From assembly GCF_001579845.1 (NCBI RefSeq), contig NZ_CP007440.1, positions 7,400,029 through 7,464,028 of the forward strand: DNA of 64,000 nucleotides. The letters run 5' to 3'. A program made the position numbers and the translations under genes. This DNA is from Rhodoplanes sp. Z2-YC6860 (GTDB lineage: Bacteria; Pseudomonadota; Alphaproteobacteria; Rhizobiales; Xanthobacteraceae). The notes below the pieces were generated by a model. It searched no databases, was not told where the DNA came from, and saw nothing but the letters and a program-made list of their open reading frames with translations. This document shows, piece by piece, positions 8,674-18,166 of this stretch. Position 1 is the first letter of the stretch; every line of letters starts with the position of its first letter.

Positions 8674-9138
8674 CTACTCCTTGATCGGCTCGCCGTTCTT
8701 GCGCATCCAACGGCGGCCCTTGCCGTCGCGCTCCATGCAGAAATCCACATCGGGATAGTGCACGCGCTCGTCGGTCGACAGGGTGCCGACCTCGAGATAG
8801 AGCGCGTCCTTGCCGGTGCGGTTGATCAGGCAATGGCCGATGCCGCCATTGGCCTTCCAGCCCGCCGCGTCGCCCGGCTTCAGCACGATCTCGCCCGAGT
8901 CTTCGTGCAGCACCAGCTCACCTTCGAGCACGTAGATGAATTCGTCCTCGCTCTCATGCCAGTGGCGCAACGCCGACTTCGAATGCGCCTTGATGCGCGA
9001 AATGTTGACCCCGAACTGGGTGAGACCCACGGCATCACCCAGTTTCTGCTTCTCGCGACCTTCGATGACCGGCGCGAACTCCTTCGGATAGGCAGCGTTG
9101 TTGGCAAAGGGGATTTTTGAGCGGTCGATCTTCGGCAT
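8674..9138 (-). CDS. Cupin-domain protein, copy 1
   Basis: 154 residues forming one cupin barrel. Motif 1 is visible as RHWHESEDEFIYVLEGE (two His and one Glu as likely metal ligands) and motif 2 as GDAAGWKANGGIGHCLIN (the third His). The C-terminal tail has FCMERDGKGRRW. It ends 5 bases before fadJ and starts 2 bases after the paralogous cupin, so it is embedded in the beta-oxidation run. The substrate is unknown; relatives are annotated only as cupins (COG3837). Confidence 0.88.
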   Translation of the reverse strand: MPKIDRSKIPFANNAAYPKEFAPVIEGREKQKLGDAVGLTQFGVNISRIKAHSKSALRHWHESEDEFIYVLEGELVLHEDSGEIVLKPGDAAGWKANGGIGHCLINRTGKDALYLEVGTLSTDERVHYPDVDFCMERDGKGRRWMRKNGEPIKE

Positions 9139-9140
9139 CT

Positions 9141-9614
9141 CTAAGCCTTCCGCGGCGGATAGGGCTCGCTGGTCTTGCGCAGGTAGCGGCCACCGGTCTT
9201 GTCTCGCTCAAGCCGCATGTCGATGTCGGAATACACCACGGTGTCGATCGTGCTCCGCGTCCCGACCTCGATATAGACGGCATCTTTGTTGGTGCGATTG
9301 ATCAGGCAATGGCCGATTCCGGAATTGGCCTTCCAGCCCGCGGCGTCGCCCGGCTTAAGCACGGTCTCGCCGTGCTCCTCGCGAAGCACGATCTCGCCTT
9401 GCAGCACGTAGATGAATTCGTCCTCGTTGCGGTGCCAATGCCGCTGCGACGACCAGGTGCCGGGCTTGAGCGTGGTCAGGTTGACACCGAACTGAGACAG
9501 GCCGACGGCGTTGCCGAGGCGCTTGCGCTCCCGGCCCTTGATCGGCTGGTGAAACGGGTCGGGATACATGTTGATGGTATCAACCGGAATATTGGCGATA
9601 TCGATCTTGGGCAT
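9141..9614 (-). CDS. Cupin-domain protein, copy 2
   Basis: 157 residues, strongly similar along its whole length to the neighbouring cupin (shared MPKID start, RHWH..EDEFIYVL, GDAAGWKAN.GIGHCLINRT), so the pair is a tandem duplication that has since diverged, mostly at the N-terminus and in the tail. Both copies keep all metal-ligand positions, which argues that both are functional. Upstream is a palindromic repeat and then the thiolase. Confidence 0.88.
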   Translation of the reverse strand: MPKIDIANIPVDTINMYPDPFHQPIKGRERKRLGNAVGLSQFGVNLTTLKPGTWSSQRHWHRNEDEFIYVLQGEIVLREEHGETVLKPGDAAGWKANSGIGHCLINRTNKDAVYIEVGTRSTIDTVVYSDIDMRLERDKTGGRYLRKTSEPYPPRKA

Positions 9615-9655
9615 TCGCCGTCTCTAAGTTTCCTTCACGCACCACCCTCTCCTGG

Positions 9656-9754
9656 CCTCATGCTGAGGAGCATTGCGCAGCAATGCGTCTCGAAGCATGG
9701 GGCCGTCCCATCCTTCGAGACGCCCTCGCTTCGCTCGGGCTCCTCAGGATGAGG
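9656..9754. repeat. Palindromic intergenic repeat, CCTCAT-CTGAGGAG family
   Basis: Ends 9656-9670 and 9740-9754 are inverted copies with one mismatch (CCTCATGCTGAGGAG). Inside are a perfect 11-bp pair, GCGTCTCGAAG at 9685-9695 with its complement at 9713-9723, and a short hairpin at 9670-9686. It lies between the thiolase and cupin genes within a same-strand run, where the RNA structure could affect relative expression. Distinct in sequence from the other repeats in this window. Confidence 0.8.
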
Positions 9755-9764
9755 CGGGGAGAGA

Positions 9765-10973
9765 TTATACCCGTTCAATAATGGTCGCCGTCCCCATGCC
9801 GACACCGATGCAGAGCGTCACCAGCGCGGTGTTGAGATTGCGCCGCTCGAGCTCGTCGAGCACGGTGCCCAGGATCATCGCGCCGGTGGCGCCGAGCGGA
9901 TGGCCCATGGCGATCGCACCGCCGTTGACGTTGATCTTGTCGTGCGGGATGTCGAGCGCCTGCATGTAGCGCAACACCACCGAGGCGAAGGCCTCGTTGA
10001 GCTCCCACAGGTCGATGTCCTTCGTGGTCATGCCGGCTTTCTTCAGCACCTTCTCGGTCACCGGAATCGGGCCGGTGAGCATGATCGACGGCTCCGAGCC
10101 GATGTTGGCGAACTGGCGAATGCGGGCGCGGGGCTTCAGTCCGGCGGCCTTGCCCGCGTCCTTGGTGCCGATCAGCACTGCGGCGGCGCCATCGACGATG
10201 CCCGACGAGTTGCCCGGCGTGTGCACGTGATTGATCGCCTCGATCTCCGGATAGCGCTGCACCGCCACCGCATCGAAGCCCGCCATCTCGCCCATCTGCA
10301 CGAAGGACGGATTGAGTTGCGCCAGGGTCTGCATGGTCGTGGTCGGACGCATGTGCTCGTCCTTGTCGAGCAGCGTGATGCCGTTGACGTCCTTCACCGC
10401 CACCACCGAGTTCTTGAAGCGGCCGTCCTGCCACGACTGTCCGGCGCGCTTCTGGCTCTCGACCGCATAGGCGTCGACGTCGTCACGAGAGAAGCCATAT
10501 TTGGTCGCAATCAGATCGGCCGAGATGCCCTGCGGCACGAAATAAGACTTGAGCGCAATCGAAGGGTCCACCGGCCAGGCGCCGCCGGCCGCGCCGATGC
10601 CGACGCGGCTCATGGATTCGACGCCGCCGCCGATGGTCATGTCGTGCTGGCCGGACATCACCTCGGCCGCGGCGAAATTCACCGCATCGAGACCCGAGGC
10701 GCAGAACCGGTTGATCTGGATGCCCGGCACCTCGTCGCCGAAGCCCGCCATGATGGCGGCGACGCGGGCGATGTCGCCACCGGCCTCACCGACTGGATCG
10801 ACGCAGCCCAGCACCACGTCGTCGACCAGCTTGGGATCGAGCTTGTTGCGCTCCTTGATGGCGCCGAGCGCCTGGCTCGCGAGATTGAGCGCCGTCACCT
10901 CGTGCAGCGCGCCGTCGGCCTTGCCGCGGCCGCGCGGGGTGCGGATGGCGTCGTAGATGAAGGCTTCGGTCAT
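9765..10973 (-). CDS. Acetyl-CoA C-acyltransferase (thiolase)
   Basis: 402 residues, normal thiolase length. The nucleophilic cysteine is in [14 protein letters not shown] near residue 90; the other catalytic residues are in GHPLGATGA (His) and CIGVGMG (Cys) near the C-terminus, and ELNEAFA is present. It cleaves 3-ketoacyl-CoA, the last step of beta-oxidation, and partners with the FadJ protein encoded downstream; it could equally make acetoacetyl-CoA. It begins 23 bases after the acyl-CoA dehydrogenase gene ends, so an operon is likely. Confidence 0.94.
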   Translation of the reverse strand: MTEAFIYDAIRTPRGRGKADGALHEVTALNLASQALGAIKERNKLDPKLVDDVVLGCVDPVGEAGGDIARVAAIMAGFGDEVPGIQINRFCASGLDAVNFAAAEVMSGQHDMTIGGGVESMSRVGIGAAGGAWPVDPSIALKSYFVPQGISADLIATKYGFSRDDVDAYAVESQKRAGQSWQDGRFKNSVVAVKDVNGITLLDKDEHMRPTTTMQTLAQLNPSFVQMGEMAGFDAVAVQRYPEIEAINHVHTPGNSSGIVDGAAAVLIGTKDAGKAAGLKPRARIRQFANIGSEPSIMLTGPIPVTEKVLKKAGMTTKDIDLWELNEAFASVVLRYMQALDIPHDKINVNGGAIAMGHPLGATGAMILGTVLDELERRNLNTALVTLCIGVGMGTATIIERV

Positions 10974-10996
10974 CGTCGGTTCTCCGGCGCCAGCAG

Positions 10997-12154
10997 CTAG
11001 AGGCTGCGCGCGATCAAAAGCTTCATGATCTCGTTCGTCCCGGCATAGATGCGCATGACGCGGGCGTCGCGATAGAGCCGCGAGATCGGGTATTCGTCCA
11101 TAAAGCCATAGCCGCCGAACAGTTGCAGACAGCGGTCGATGACCTTGCCGAGCGTGTCGGTGGTCCAGTACTTCGCCATCGAGGCCGTGACGGTGTCGAG
11201 CTCACCCTTCACAAGCCGCTCGATGCACTGGTCGCAGAACGACTTCGCGATCGTCGCCTCGGTCTTGCACTCGGCAAGCTCGAACTGGGTGTTCTGGAAT
11301 TCGACGATCTTTTTGCCGAACGCGGTGCGCTGCTTGACGTAGTCGACCGTGAGCGCAACCGCGCGCTCCATCATCGCGCAGGCGTGCACCGCGACGATCA
11401 TGCGCTCTTGCGGCAGCTCCTTCATCAGCTGGACGAAGCCCTGCCCCTCGTCGGTGCCGAGGAGATTCTCGGTCGGCAGCGACACGTCCTCGAAGAACAG
11501 CTCCGAGGTGTCGGCCGCATCGAGCCCCAGCTTCTTGAGCTTGCGGCCGCGGCGGAAGCCCGGCGCATCACCGGTCTCGACCACCATCAGCGAGACGCCC
11601 TTGGCGCCTTCCTTCGGATCGGTCTTGGCGACCACGATGATCAGATTGGCGTGCTGGCCGTTGGTGATGAAGGTCTTCGAGCCGTTGAGGACGTAGCGGT
11701 TGCCCTTCTTCACCGCGGTGGTGCGCACGTTCTGCAGATCGGAGCCGGTGCCGGGCTCGCTCATGGCGATGGCGCCGACCAGCTCGCCGGTCGCAAGCTT
11801 CGGCAGCCAGCGCTTCTTCTGCTCCTCGGTGCCGAAGCGCCAGATGTAAGGCGCGACGATGCCGGAATGCAGCGGCGCGCCGAAGGCATCGAAGCCGCCG
11901 AGGCTGAAGGCGCGGTTGATCACCGCCTCATGGGCGAAGCTGCCGCCACCGCCGCCATATTCCTCCGGGATCATGGCGCACAGGAGGCCGGCCTGTCCGG
12001 CCTTGGTCCACACCTCGCGCGGGTAGAAGTGATCGTCGTGCCACTTTTCGAGATGCGGACCGTACTCGGCCGCGACGAAGCGGCTCGCCTGCTCTTCGAG
12101 CAGCACGAGGTCCTCGCTCATCCAAGCCGGACGCGGCGCACTGAGCACGGTCAT
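10997..12154 (-). CDS. Acyl-CoA dehydrogenase
   Basis: 385 residues with the full acyl-CoA dehydrogenase fold: [11 protein letters not shown] near 130-140, [10 protein letters not shown] near 158 (FAD contacts), [10 protein letters not shown] near 272 and [16 protein letters not shown] at the C-terminus. The usual medium-chain catalytic Glu in YEGT is Ala here; instead Glu263 (MMER) aligns with the catalytic Glu of long-chain and isovaleryl-CoA dehydrogenases. It is the first gene of the beta-oxidation run (dehydrogenase, thiolase, cupins, FadJ). A second start, ATG 12121, is possible. Chain-length preference cannot be read. Confidence 0.94.
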   Translation of the reverse strand: MTVLSAPRPAWMSEDLVLLEEQASRFVAAEYGPHLEKWHDDHFYPREVWTKAGQAGLLCAMIPEEYGGGGGSFAHEAVINRAFSLGGFDAFGAPLHSGIVAPYIWRFGTEEQKKRWLPKLATGELVGAIAMSEPGTGSDLQNVRTTAVKKGNRYVLNGSKTFITNGQHANLIIVVAKTDPKEGAKGVSLMVVETGDAPGFRRGRKLKKLGLDAADTSELFFEDVSLPTENLLGTDEGQGFVQLMKELPQERMIVAVHACAMMERAVALTVDYVKQRTAFGKKIVEFQNTQFELAECKTEATIAKSFCDQCIERLVKGELDTVTASMAKYWTTDTLGKVIDRCLQLFGGYGFMDEYPISRLYRDARVMRIYAGTNEIMKLLIARSL

Positions 12155-12365
12155 GGTTCTGGCGATCCCGGTCGAGTCGTAGGCCTCAGGAACATAGCCG
12201 CGGCGGAAGCTTCACGCGAGGCCGCGCGACCGCAGAAAAGCTATGCCCCTCAGCCTGCCATGCCGTCGGCCGCAGCGACAAGGCCGCGAAATGAACGGCA
12301 GGACAACCGACCGCAAATGGCCGTTCCGCGCAATTCCTTCATGCGTGGCCGCGGCGATTGCGGCG

Positions 12366-12665
12366 CTATGGCGCCTCCCGCCGCGCCGCTTCAATGGAGG
12401 CGCGCGTCGGCTGCCGGTGACCGACCGGCGCTTCCCACATGCAAAATCCTCCCGTGGCCGATACGGCCGCGTGGCACTGTTCAATGGTCGTGAATGAGCA
12501 ATAGCCGCCCCCCTGATGCGAAACGGCGCACCAGCGCGGATCGGCTTTGGCAGGCTCGATGAACGATCCGACGGCGGCAACAGCCGCTACGACGGCGAAG
12601 CACGCGTACCGACTCGGAACCCGGGATAACGGTAAAATTGCAGACTGGGCCGGCAGCATTGGCAT
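12366..12665 (-). CDS. Small exported four-cysteine protein, DUF3551 type
   Basis: 99 residues. A signal peptide runs to about residue 41 (FIEPAKA). The mature part has the spaced cysteines PRWCAVSHQGGGYCSF, EQCHAA and GGFCMW, the pattern of DUF3551 proteins, which are abundant in Bradyrhizobium relatives and have no known role. The four cysteines probably form two disulfides in the periplasm. A relative lies at 51988-52257. The 200 bases on the 3' side, up to the acyl-CoA dehydrogenase start, show no gene. Confidence 0.8.
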   Translation of the reverse strand: MPMLPAQSAILPLSRVPSRYACFAVVAAVAAVGSFIEPAKADPRWCAVSHQGGGYCSFTTIEQCHAAVSATGGFCMWEAPVGHRQPTRASIEAARREAP

Positions 12666-12764
12666 CTACCTTCTGTTGTCCGAAGCCGCGGACACCTGAT
12701 GTGCGGAAGGTAGCGAGAGGAAACACGGCGCTCCGTGCGAAACCGCGCACGACGTCGAGGCACG

Positions 12765-14642
12765 TCAGCCCGCGCCGAGCGCCACCGCGGTGCGGTAGGT
12801 GATGAACGCCGCCGCATAAGCCAACGCCAGCATGTAGGCGAAGGTGATGAACATGTAACGCCAGCCGCCGGTCTCCCTGCGGATCACGGCGAGCGTCGAG
12901 GCGCATTGCGGTGCGAACACATACCAGGCGAGCAGCGCGAGCGCGGTGGCTAGACTCCATTTGCCGGCCAGCGCCTGGCCGATCTGCTCGGCCGCCTCCT
13001 TGCCGCCTTCGATGGCATAGACAGTGCCAAGCGAGGCCACAGCCACTTCACGCGCCGCCATGCCGGGAATGAGCGCCACATTGATCTGCCAGTTGAAGCC
13101 GATCGGCGCGAGAACGGGTTCGAGCCATTTGCCTAGGATCGCGGCAAGGCTGTAGTCGATCGCAGGCCCCTCGGCGCCCGCCGGCGGACGCGGGAACGAG
13201 GCCAGGAACCAGATCAGCACCATCATGGAGAAGATCGTGGTGCCGGCGCGTTTCAGGAACATCATGGCGCGGGTGTAGAGCCCGATAACAATGCTCCGCA
13301 GCCGCGGCATCTTGTAGTCCGGCAGTTCCAGCATGAAGGGCGGCGTCGCGCTCTCGCGCCAGAAGAAATGGTTGGCGACGAACGACACCGCGAGCGCGCT
13401 GACGATGCCTGCCGCATAGAGACCGAACATCACGAGGCCCTGCAGGCCGACGAAGCCCCAGACCTCCTTGTCCGGGATGAAGGCCGAGATGATCAGCGTG
13501 TAGACCGGGATGCGGGCCGAACAGGTCATCAAGGGCGCCACGAGAATCGTGGTCAGCCGGTCGCGTTTGTTGTCGATGACGCGCGTCGCCATGATGCCCG
13601 GGATCGCGCAGGCAAAGCTCGAGAGCAACGGAATGAAGGCGCGGCCGTGCAGGCCCGCGCCGCCCATGATGCGGTCCATCAGGAAGGCCGCGCGCGCCAT
13701 GTAGCCCAGATCTTCCAGCAGCAGGATGAACAGGAACAGGATCAGGATCTGCGGCAGGAACACGATCACGCTGCCAACGCCCGAGATCACGCCGTTCTGC
13801 ACGAAGCTTTGCAGCAATCCGTCCGGCAGCGTGTCGTGCGCGAGCCCGCCGAGCTGATCGAAGCCCGCCGCGATCAGGTCCATCACGGGCTTCGCCCAGG
13901 CGAACACGGCCTGGAACATCACGAACAGGATGCAGAGCAAAATGATGAGGCCCGCGACCGGGTGCAGCAGCACGCCGTCGACGCGGCCGGTGATCGTGTC
14001 GGGCCGCTTGGGCTCGCTGATCGCGGCCTTGATGACGCGATCGGCCTCGCGCTGCGCGGCACGCAGGTCCGAGGTGCTCGGCGCCTGCCATGTGCTTTCA
14101 CGCTTGGTCGGCGCCGACGCAATGATCTCGTCGATGCGGCCCAGCAATTCTTCGGTGCCGCCGCGGCGCACCGCGGTCGAGGTCACCACCGGCACGCCCA
14201 ATTCGATCGAAAGCTTCTTGAGATCGATATCGACGCCGCGGCGGCGCGCGATGTCGATCATGTTGAGCACAAGCAGCAACGGGCGGCCGGTGCGTTTCAG
14301 TTCGATCACGAGCCGCAGCGCGACACGCAGATTGGTGGCGTCGGCGACACAAAGCAGAAGGTCCGGCGTCTCGGCAGCGAGCTTGCCCAGCACCACGTCG
14401 CGGGTGATCTCCTCGTCGGGGCTTCGGCCGCGCAGCGAATAGGTGCCGGGCAGATCGACCAGATTGATCCGATGGCCGGCCGCGGTCTGCAGCGTGCCGG
14501 CCTTGCGCTCGACCGTGACGCCCGGATAGTTCGCGACCTTCTGCCGGCTGCCGGTCAACGCGTTGAACAGCGCCGTCTTGCCGCTGTTCGGCGTGCCCAC
14601 CAGGGCGAAGCGCCACGTGCTTGTTTCAATGACGGCGCTCAT
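12765..14642 (-). CDS. feoB: Ferrous iron transporter FeoB
   Basis: 625 residues, slightly short for FeoB (E. coli 773) mainly at the ends. The G domain shows GTPNSGKT at residues 16-23, DLPGTY (G3) and NMID (G4). The membrane part begins near residue 215 and has the two Gate repeats; the conserved segment with LPQILILFLFILLLEDLGYMA is present. It transports Fe2+ across the inner membrane with GTPase regulation. feoA starts 11 bases upstream on the same strand, so they form a feoAB operon without a FeoC gene. Confidence 0.96.
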   Translation of the reverse strand: MSAVIETSTWRFALVGTPNSGKTALFNALTGSRQKVANYPGVTVERKAGTLQTAAGHRINLVDLPGTYSLRGRSPDEEITRDVVLGKLAAETPDLLLCVADATNLRVALRLVIELKRTGRPLLLVLNMIDIARRRGVDIDLKKLSIELGVPVVTSTAVRRGGTEELLGRIDEIIASAPTKRESTWQAPSTSDLRAAQREADRVIKAAISEPKRPDTITGRVDGVLLHPVAGLIILLCILFVMFQAVFAWAKPVMDLIAAGFDQLGGLAHDTLPDGLLQSFVQNGVISGVGSVIVFLPQILILFLFILLLEDLGYMARAAFLMDRIMGGAGLHGRAFIPLLSSFACAIPGIMATRVIDNKRDRLTTILVAPLMTCSARIPVYTLIISAFIPDKEVWGFVGLQGLVMFGLYAAGIVSALAVSFVANHFFWRESATPPFMLELPDYKMPRLRSIVIGLYTRAMMFLKRAGTTIFSMMVLIWFLASFPRPPAGAEGPAIDYSLAAILGKWLEPVLAPIGFNWQINVALIPGMAAREVAVASLGTVYAIEGGKEAAEQIGQALAGKWSLATALALLAWYVFAPQCASTLAVIRRETGGWRYMFITFAYMLALAYAAAFITYRTAVALGAG

Positions 14643-14653
14643 CGATCTCTGCC

Positions 14654-14938
14654 TCAGGCGACCAGAATCGCCATCGCCTCGCGGCGGCGCAGCGCAATGG
14701 TGTTGTTGTCGACGCGCACCGCAATGGGATCGCGGCCGAGGGGCCCTTCATGCAGAACCTGGACGTGTGCGCCCTCGACGAAGCCAAGTTCCAGCAGCCG
14801 GCGCTCAAGCTCGGCTGCGGGCACGCCGTTGGCGCTATCGGTCACCTCGATCGCGTCGATCACGCCGCGAAAGCCGCGGCTCGCAAGGCCAAGCGGTATG
14901 CGCTTGGCGTCGCCCCCCGACGGAGCCTTGTCGGTCAT
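14654..14938 (-). CDS. feoA: FeoA-like SH3-domain protein
   Basis: Start chosen at ATG 14938 (MTDKAPSGGD), giving 94 residues; a longer frame to 14986 has no better ribosome site. The body is one SH3-like FeoA domain: ERRLLELGFVEGAHVQVLHE followed by GRDPIAVRVDNNTIALRRREA. FeoA binds and modulates FeoB. It lies immediately ahead of feoB. Upstream (14939-15058) there is an A+T-rich patch but no convincing iron-regulator site. Confidence 0.93.
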   Translation of the reverse strand: MTDKAPSGGDAKRIPLGLASRGFRGVIDAIEVTDSANGVPAAELERRLLELGFVEGAHVQVLHEGPLGRDPIAVRVDNNTIALRRREAMAILVA

Positions 14939-15058
14939 GTTGTTATGGTCCGGTAGTTCTTGGCCGCTCCATCTCAAGTGGGGCAATCGTCATTGGGGGT
15001 CAAGTCAAAGCTCCTTGAATGTCAGTAGCTTAGAATAATTATAGTTACGCCACGCGAG

Positions 15059-15976
15059 TTAGCCGTGCCGGTGGCCGAAGCAGGCGTGTTCCTCGCCGCA
15101 GAATTTAAAGCCGAAATCCGTGCCGTCGCGCTCGATCGTGCCGCCGGTCGGCGACGGAAAATGCGCCGGAAAGATGAGCCGGCCGGTGCCGGCATGGGCA
15201 TTGAAGAAATTCCGGCGGGTCGTCCGCGCCTGCACCGGGTCCGCACAGAAGCGCGTGCTCCAGTCCGGGTAACGCACCTGAAGCGGGTGATGCATCAGGT
15301 CGGCGGAGAGGATGGCCTGCTCCCGGCCCGAGCCGAGCCGCACCATCATCTGGCCGGGCGTATGTCCCGGCGCGGGCTCGACCGAGATGCTCGCCGCCAC
15401 GGCGTGTTCATCGCCGACCAGTTCGGCCTGGCCGGATTCAAAGACCGGCAGCACGCTGTCCGTGATGTAGTCACCGGCGCGCTGCAGACCTGCGGCCCCC
15501 ACGGCCTGCCAATAGTCCCATTCGCGCTGCGAGATCAGGTAGCGCGCGTTCGGGAAGGTCGGCACCCAGCGGCCGTTGTCGAGCCGGGTGTTCCAGCCGA
15601 CGTGATCGACGTGCAGATGCGAGCACAGCACGATGTCGATGTCTTCCGGCCGCACGCCGGCTTCGGCGAGGCGATCGAGCCATGGCCACTGCGCATGGCG
15701 GAACTGCGGACGCGCCCGCGTCTCCTTGTCGTTGCCGGAGCAGGAGTCGACCAGGATGGTGAGCCCGTTGCGGCGCAGCAGGAAGCTCTGGATCGTGATC
15801 GTCAGCAACCCATCGGCCGCGTTCTGGAATCGCGGCACGAGCCAATCGCGATTGGCGTCGAGATGAGCCTGGGTGCAGTCCGGAAAAATCTCGAAAGGCG
15901 AGAGCAGCGGGGTTTCGGACTCGATGACGCGCTGCATCGAGACATCGCCAAAGGTCCAGCGTTGCGGAGAGGTCAT
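15059..15976 (-). CDS. Metallo-beta-lactamase-fold hydrolase
   Basis: 305 residues. The zinc motif SHLHVDHVGWN near residue 118 is intact (HxHxDH), followed by PAPGHTPGQMM and LSADLMHHPLQV, which supply further ligands. The N-terminal TFGDVSMQRVIE and RRNGLTILVDSCSGN fit the N-acyl homoserine lactonase-like or Zn hydrolase branch. Likely a cytoplasmic ester or lactone hydrolase; substrate unknown. It stands alone between feoA and a dehydrogenase gene on the same strand, with gaps of 120 and 50 bases. Confidence 0.9.
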   Translation of the reverse strand: MTSPQRWTFGDVSMQRVIESETPLLSPFEIFPDCTQAHLDANRDWLVPRFQNAADGLLTITIQSFLLRRNGLTILVDSCSGNDKETRARPQFRHAQWPWLDRLAEAGVRPEDIDIVLCSHLHVDHVGWNTRLDNGRWVPTFPNARYLISQREWDYWQAVGAAGLQRAGDYITDSVLPVFESGQAELVGDEHAVAASISVEPAPGHTPGQMMVRLGSGREQAILSADLMHHPLQVRYPDWSTRFCADPVQARTTRRNFFNAHAGTGRLIFPAHFPSPTGGTIERDGTDFGFKFCGEEHACFGHRHG

Positions 15977-16026
15977 CTGCGGCTCCAGTCACTCGGAGCC
16001 GCACCATAGCGCATCGCGCGGCCAGA

Positions 16027-17823
16027 TCAGAACTGCTCGGCCGGCAATTCCATCATGCTCGCGGCACCGGCGGTGATTCGCGCAAGCTGCGCGGCAGTCT
16101 CCGGCAGCACGCGCTCCATGAAGAAGCGGCCCGTCACGAGCTTGGCGTTCATGCGCGCCTCGGCGCCGTTCGCGCCGGCCTTGAGCTTGTCTTGTGCGGC
16201 TGCGGCCATGCGCGTCCACATGTAGGCGAGCGCCACGAGGCCGAACATGTGCATGTAGTCCATCGAGCCCGCACCGGCATTGTCCGGCTTGCCGAGCGCG
16301 TTGGCCATGAACCACATGGTGGCCTGCTGCAGATGGCCGAGCGCCTTGCCGACCGGCTCGACATACGGCTTCATCGCGGCGTCGGCGGATTTTTCTTTGA
16401 CGAAGCCCTGCACCTCGGCGAAGAACGCCTGCAGCGCGCGGCCGCCATCCTTCGGCAATTTGCGGCCGACCAGATCGAGCGCCTGGATGCCGTTCGCGCC
16501 CTCATACATCATGGCGATGCGCGCATCGCGCACGAACTGCTCCATGCCGTGCTCGACGATGTAGCCGTGGCCGCCGAACATCTGCTGCGCCATCACGGCG
16601 TTGGCGAAACCCTGGTCGGTCAGCACACCTTTGATCACCGGCGTGAGCAGACCCATATGGTCGTCGGCGGTCTGCCGCGCCTTCTCGTCGTCGGAGCGCC
16701 GGTGCAGATCGGATGCGATCGCGGTCCACATCACCAGCGCCCGCGCCGCCTCGTTGAACGAGCGGATGGTCATCAGCGTGCGGCGCACGTCGGGATGCAC
16801 GATGATCGGATCGGCCGGCTTGTCCTTGAACTTCGCACCGGTCAGCGCACGGCCCTGCAAACGCTCCTTCGCATAGGCCGCGGCGTTCTGGTAGGCGACC
16901 TCCGACATCGCGAGCCCCTGCACGCCGACACCGAGCCGCGCTTCGTTCATCATCGTGAACATCGCCGTGAGGCCGTGATTCTCCTCGCCCAGGAGCCACG
17001 CGGTCGCGCCGTCGTAGTTCATGACGCAGGTGGCGTTGCCGTGAATGCCCATCTTCTCTTCGAGCGAACCACAGCCGAGCGCGTTGCGCGCACCGAGAGA
17101 GCCGTCCGGCTTGGGCAGGAACTTCGGCGCAACGAACAGCGAGATCCCCTTGGTGCCGGACGGCGCGCCTTCGATGCGCGCGAGCACCAGGTGCACGATG
17201 TTGGCGGCAAGATCGTGCTCGCCGGCCGAGATGAAGATTTTGGTGCCGGTGATCTTGTAGCTGCCGTCGGGCTGCTTCACCGCCTTGGTGCGCAGGAGGC
17301 CCAGGTCCGTGCCGCAATGCGGCTCGGTGAGATTCATCGTGCCGGTCCAAACGCCAGCGATCATCTTCGGCAGGTACGCGGCCTTCTGCTCCGGCGTGCC
17401 ATGGGCGATCAGCGCCGCGATCGCGCCTTGCGTGAGACCCGGATACATGGCGAACGACATGTTGGCCGAGCACAGGAACTCGTTGACCAGCTGCGTCATC
17501 AGCATCGGCAGGCCTTGCCCGCCGAATTCGGTGGGCGCCGAGATGCCGATCCAGCCGCCCTCGACAATCTGCTTGAAGGCGTCCTTGAAGCCGGCCGGCG
17601 TCGTCACGCTGCCGTCTGGCGCGCGCTTGCAGCCCTCCTTGTCGCCGATTCGATTGAGCGGCTGCAGGACCTGCTCGCTGAACTTGCCTGCCTCGCTCAA
17701 AACCGCCTCGACCACATCCGGCGATGCGTCGGCGAAGCCCGGAAGATTGGAGTAACGCTCGACGTGAAACACGTCGTTCAGCAGGAACTGAGCGTCCTCG
17801 ACGGGCGCCCTGTAGGTCGGCAT
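16027..17823 (-). CDS. Long acyl-CoA dehydrogenase (DmdC/AcdA-like, with C-terminal extension)
   Basis: 598 residues, about 200 more than a standard acyl-CoA dehydrogenase. It has the N-terminal cap domain typical of this branch (residues 1-60, LLNDVFHVERY), then MNLTEPHCGTDLGLLRTKA near 165, KIFISAGEHD near 200 and the C-terminal extension with FMERVLPETAAQLARI. Such proteins include 3-methylmercaptopropionyl-CoA dehydrogenase, but many in Rhizobiales have unknown substrates, so no gene symbol is given. It oxidises an acyl-CoA in the cytoplasm with FAD. Confidence 0.9.
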   Translation of the reverse strand: MPTYRAPVEDAQFLLNDVFHVERYSNLPGFADASPDVVEAVLSEAGKFSEQVLQPLNRIGDKEGCKRAPDGSVTTPAGFKDAFKQIVEGGWIGISAPTEFGGQGLPMLMTQLVNEFLCSANMSFAMYPGLTQGAIAALIAHGTPEQKAAYLPKMIAGVWTGTMNLTEPHCGTDLGLLRTKAVKQPDGSYKITGTKIFISAGEHDLAANIVHLVLARIEGAPSGTKGISLFVAPKFLPKPDGSLGARNALGCGSLEEKMGIHGNATCVMNYDGATAWLLGEENHGLTAMFTMMNEARLGVGVQGLAMSEVAYQNAAAYAKERLQGRALTGAKFKDKPADPIIVHPDVRRTLMTIRSFNEAARALVMWTAIASDLHRRSDDEKARQTADDHMGLLTPVIKGVLTDQGFANAVMAQQMFGGHGYIVEHGMEQFVRDARIAMMYEGANGIQALDLVGRKLPKDGGRALQAFFAEVQGFVKEKSADAAMKPYVEPVGKALGHLQQATMWFMANALGKPDNAGAGSMDYMHMFGLVALAYMWTRMAAAAQDKLKAGANGAEARMNAKLVTGRFFMERVLPETAAQLARITAGAASMMELPAEQF

Positions 17824-18166
17824 GACTTCTTATCCCGGCTCAGTTCGGTCCAAGCGTGGCAACGCGCCCAAGCATGGCACCGCGCCATTGAGACGCCCTT
17901 AAGGCCCTCCGAGGTCCCCATCGCGGCCGGTTTTTCACTCATTGGTTGAATAATATCATAAATGCATCCCAAAATACACAAAACGACCGCGTGATTTGTC
18001 AGGAAACCGCGCGGAAAACCAGAAGGTTAACCAGTTATTTACCTTGATAAACAAGAGTCTGCGCCGGGTTTCGAGAACCGCACCAGTCGCCGCGTCAGTA
18101 GTTCAGCGTGCCAGGTTCAAGGACTGAATCGGTTCCCGCGTTTTCACCAAAACGGCCGAAGGACGC
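17824..18166. other. Intergenic region upstream of the PodJ-like gene
   Basis: 343 bases without a credible gene, A+T-richer than its surroundings. It must hold divergent promoters for the acyl-CoA dehydrogenase and the PodJ-like gene. TTAA-N7-TTTA at 18027-18041 is one base off the CtrA consensus TTAA-N7-TTAA, and GANTC sites (CcrM methylation targets) occur at 18055-18059 and 18126-18130. These are suggestive of cell-cycle control but are short motifs. Confidence 0.4.

Noticed and set aside
15025..15045. Possible Irr/iron-control box upstream of feoA
   Set aside because: The A+T-rich CTTAGAATAATTATAG has only a half-matching dyad; too weak to call as an iron-regulator site.
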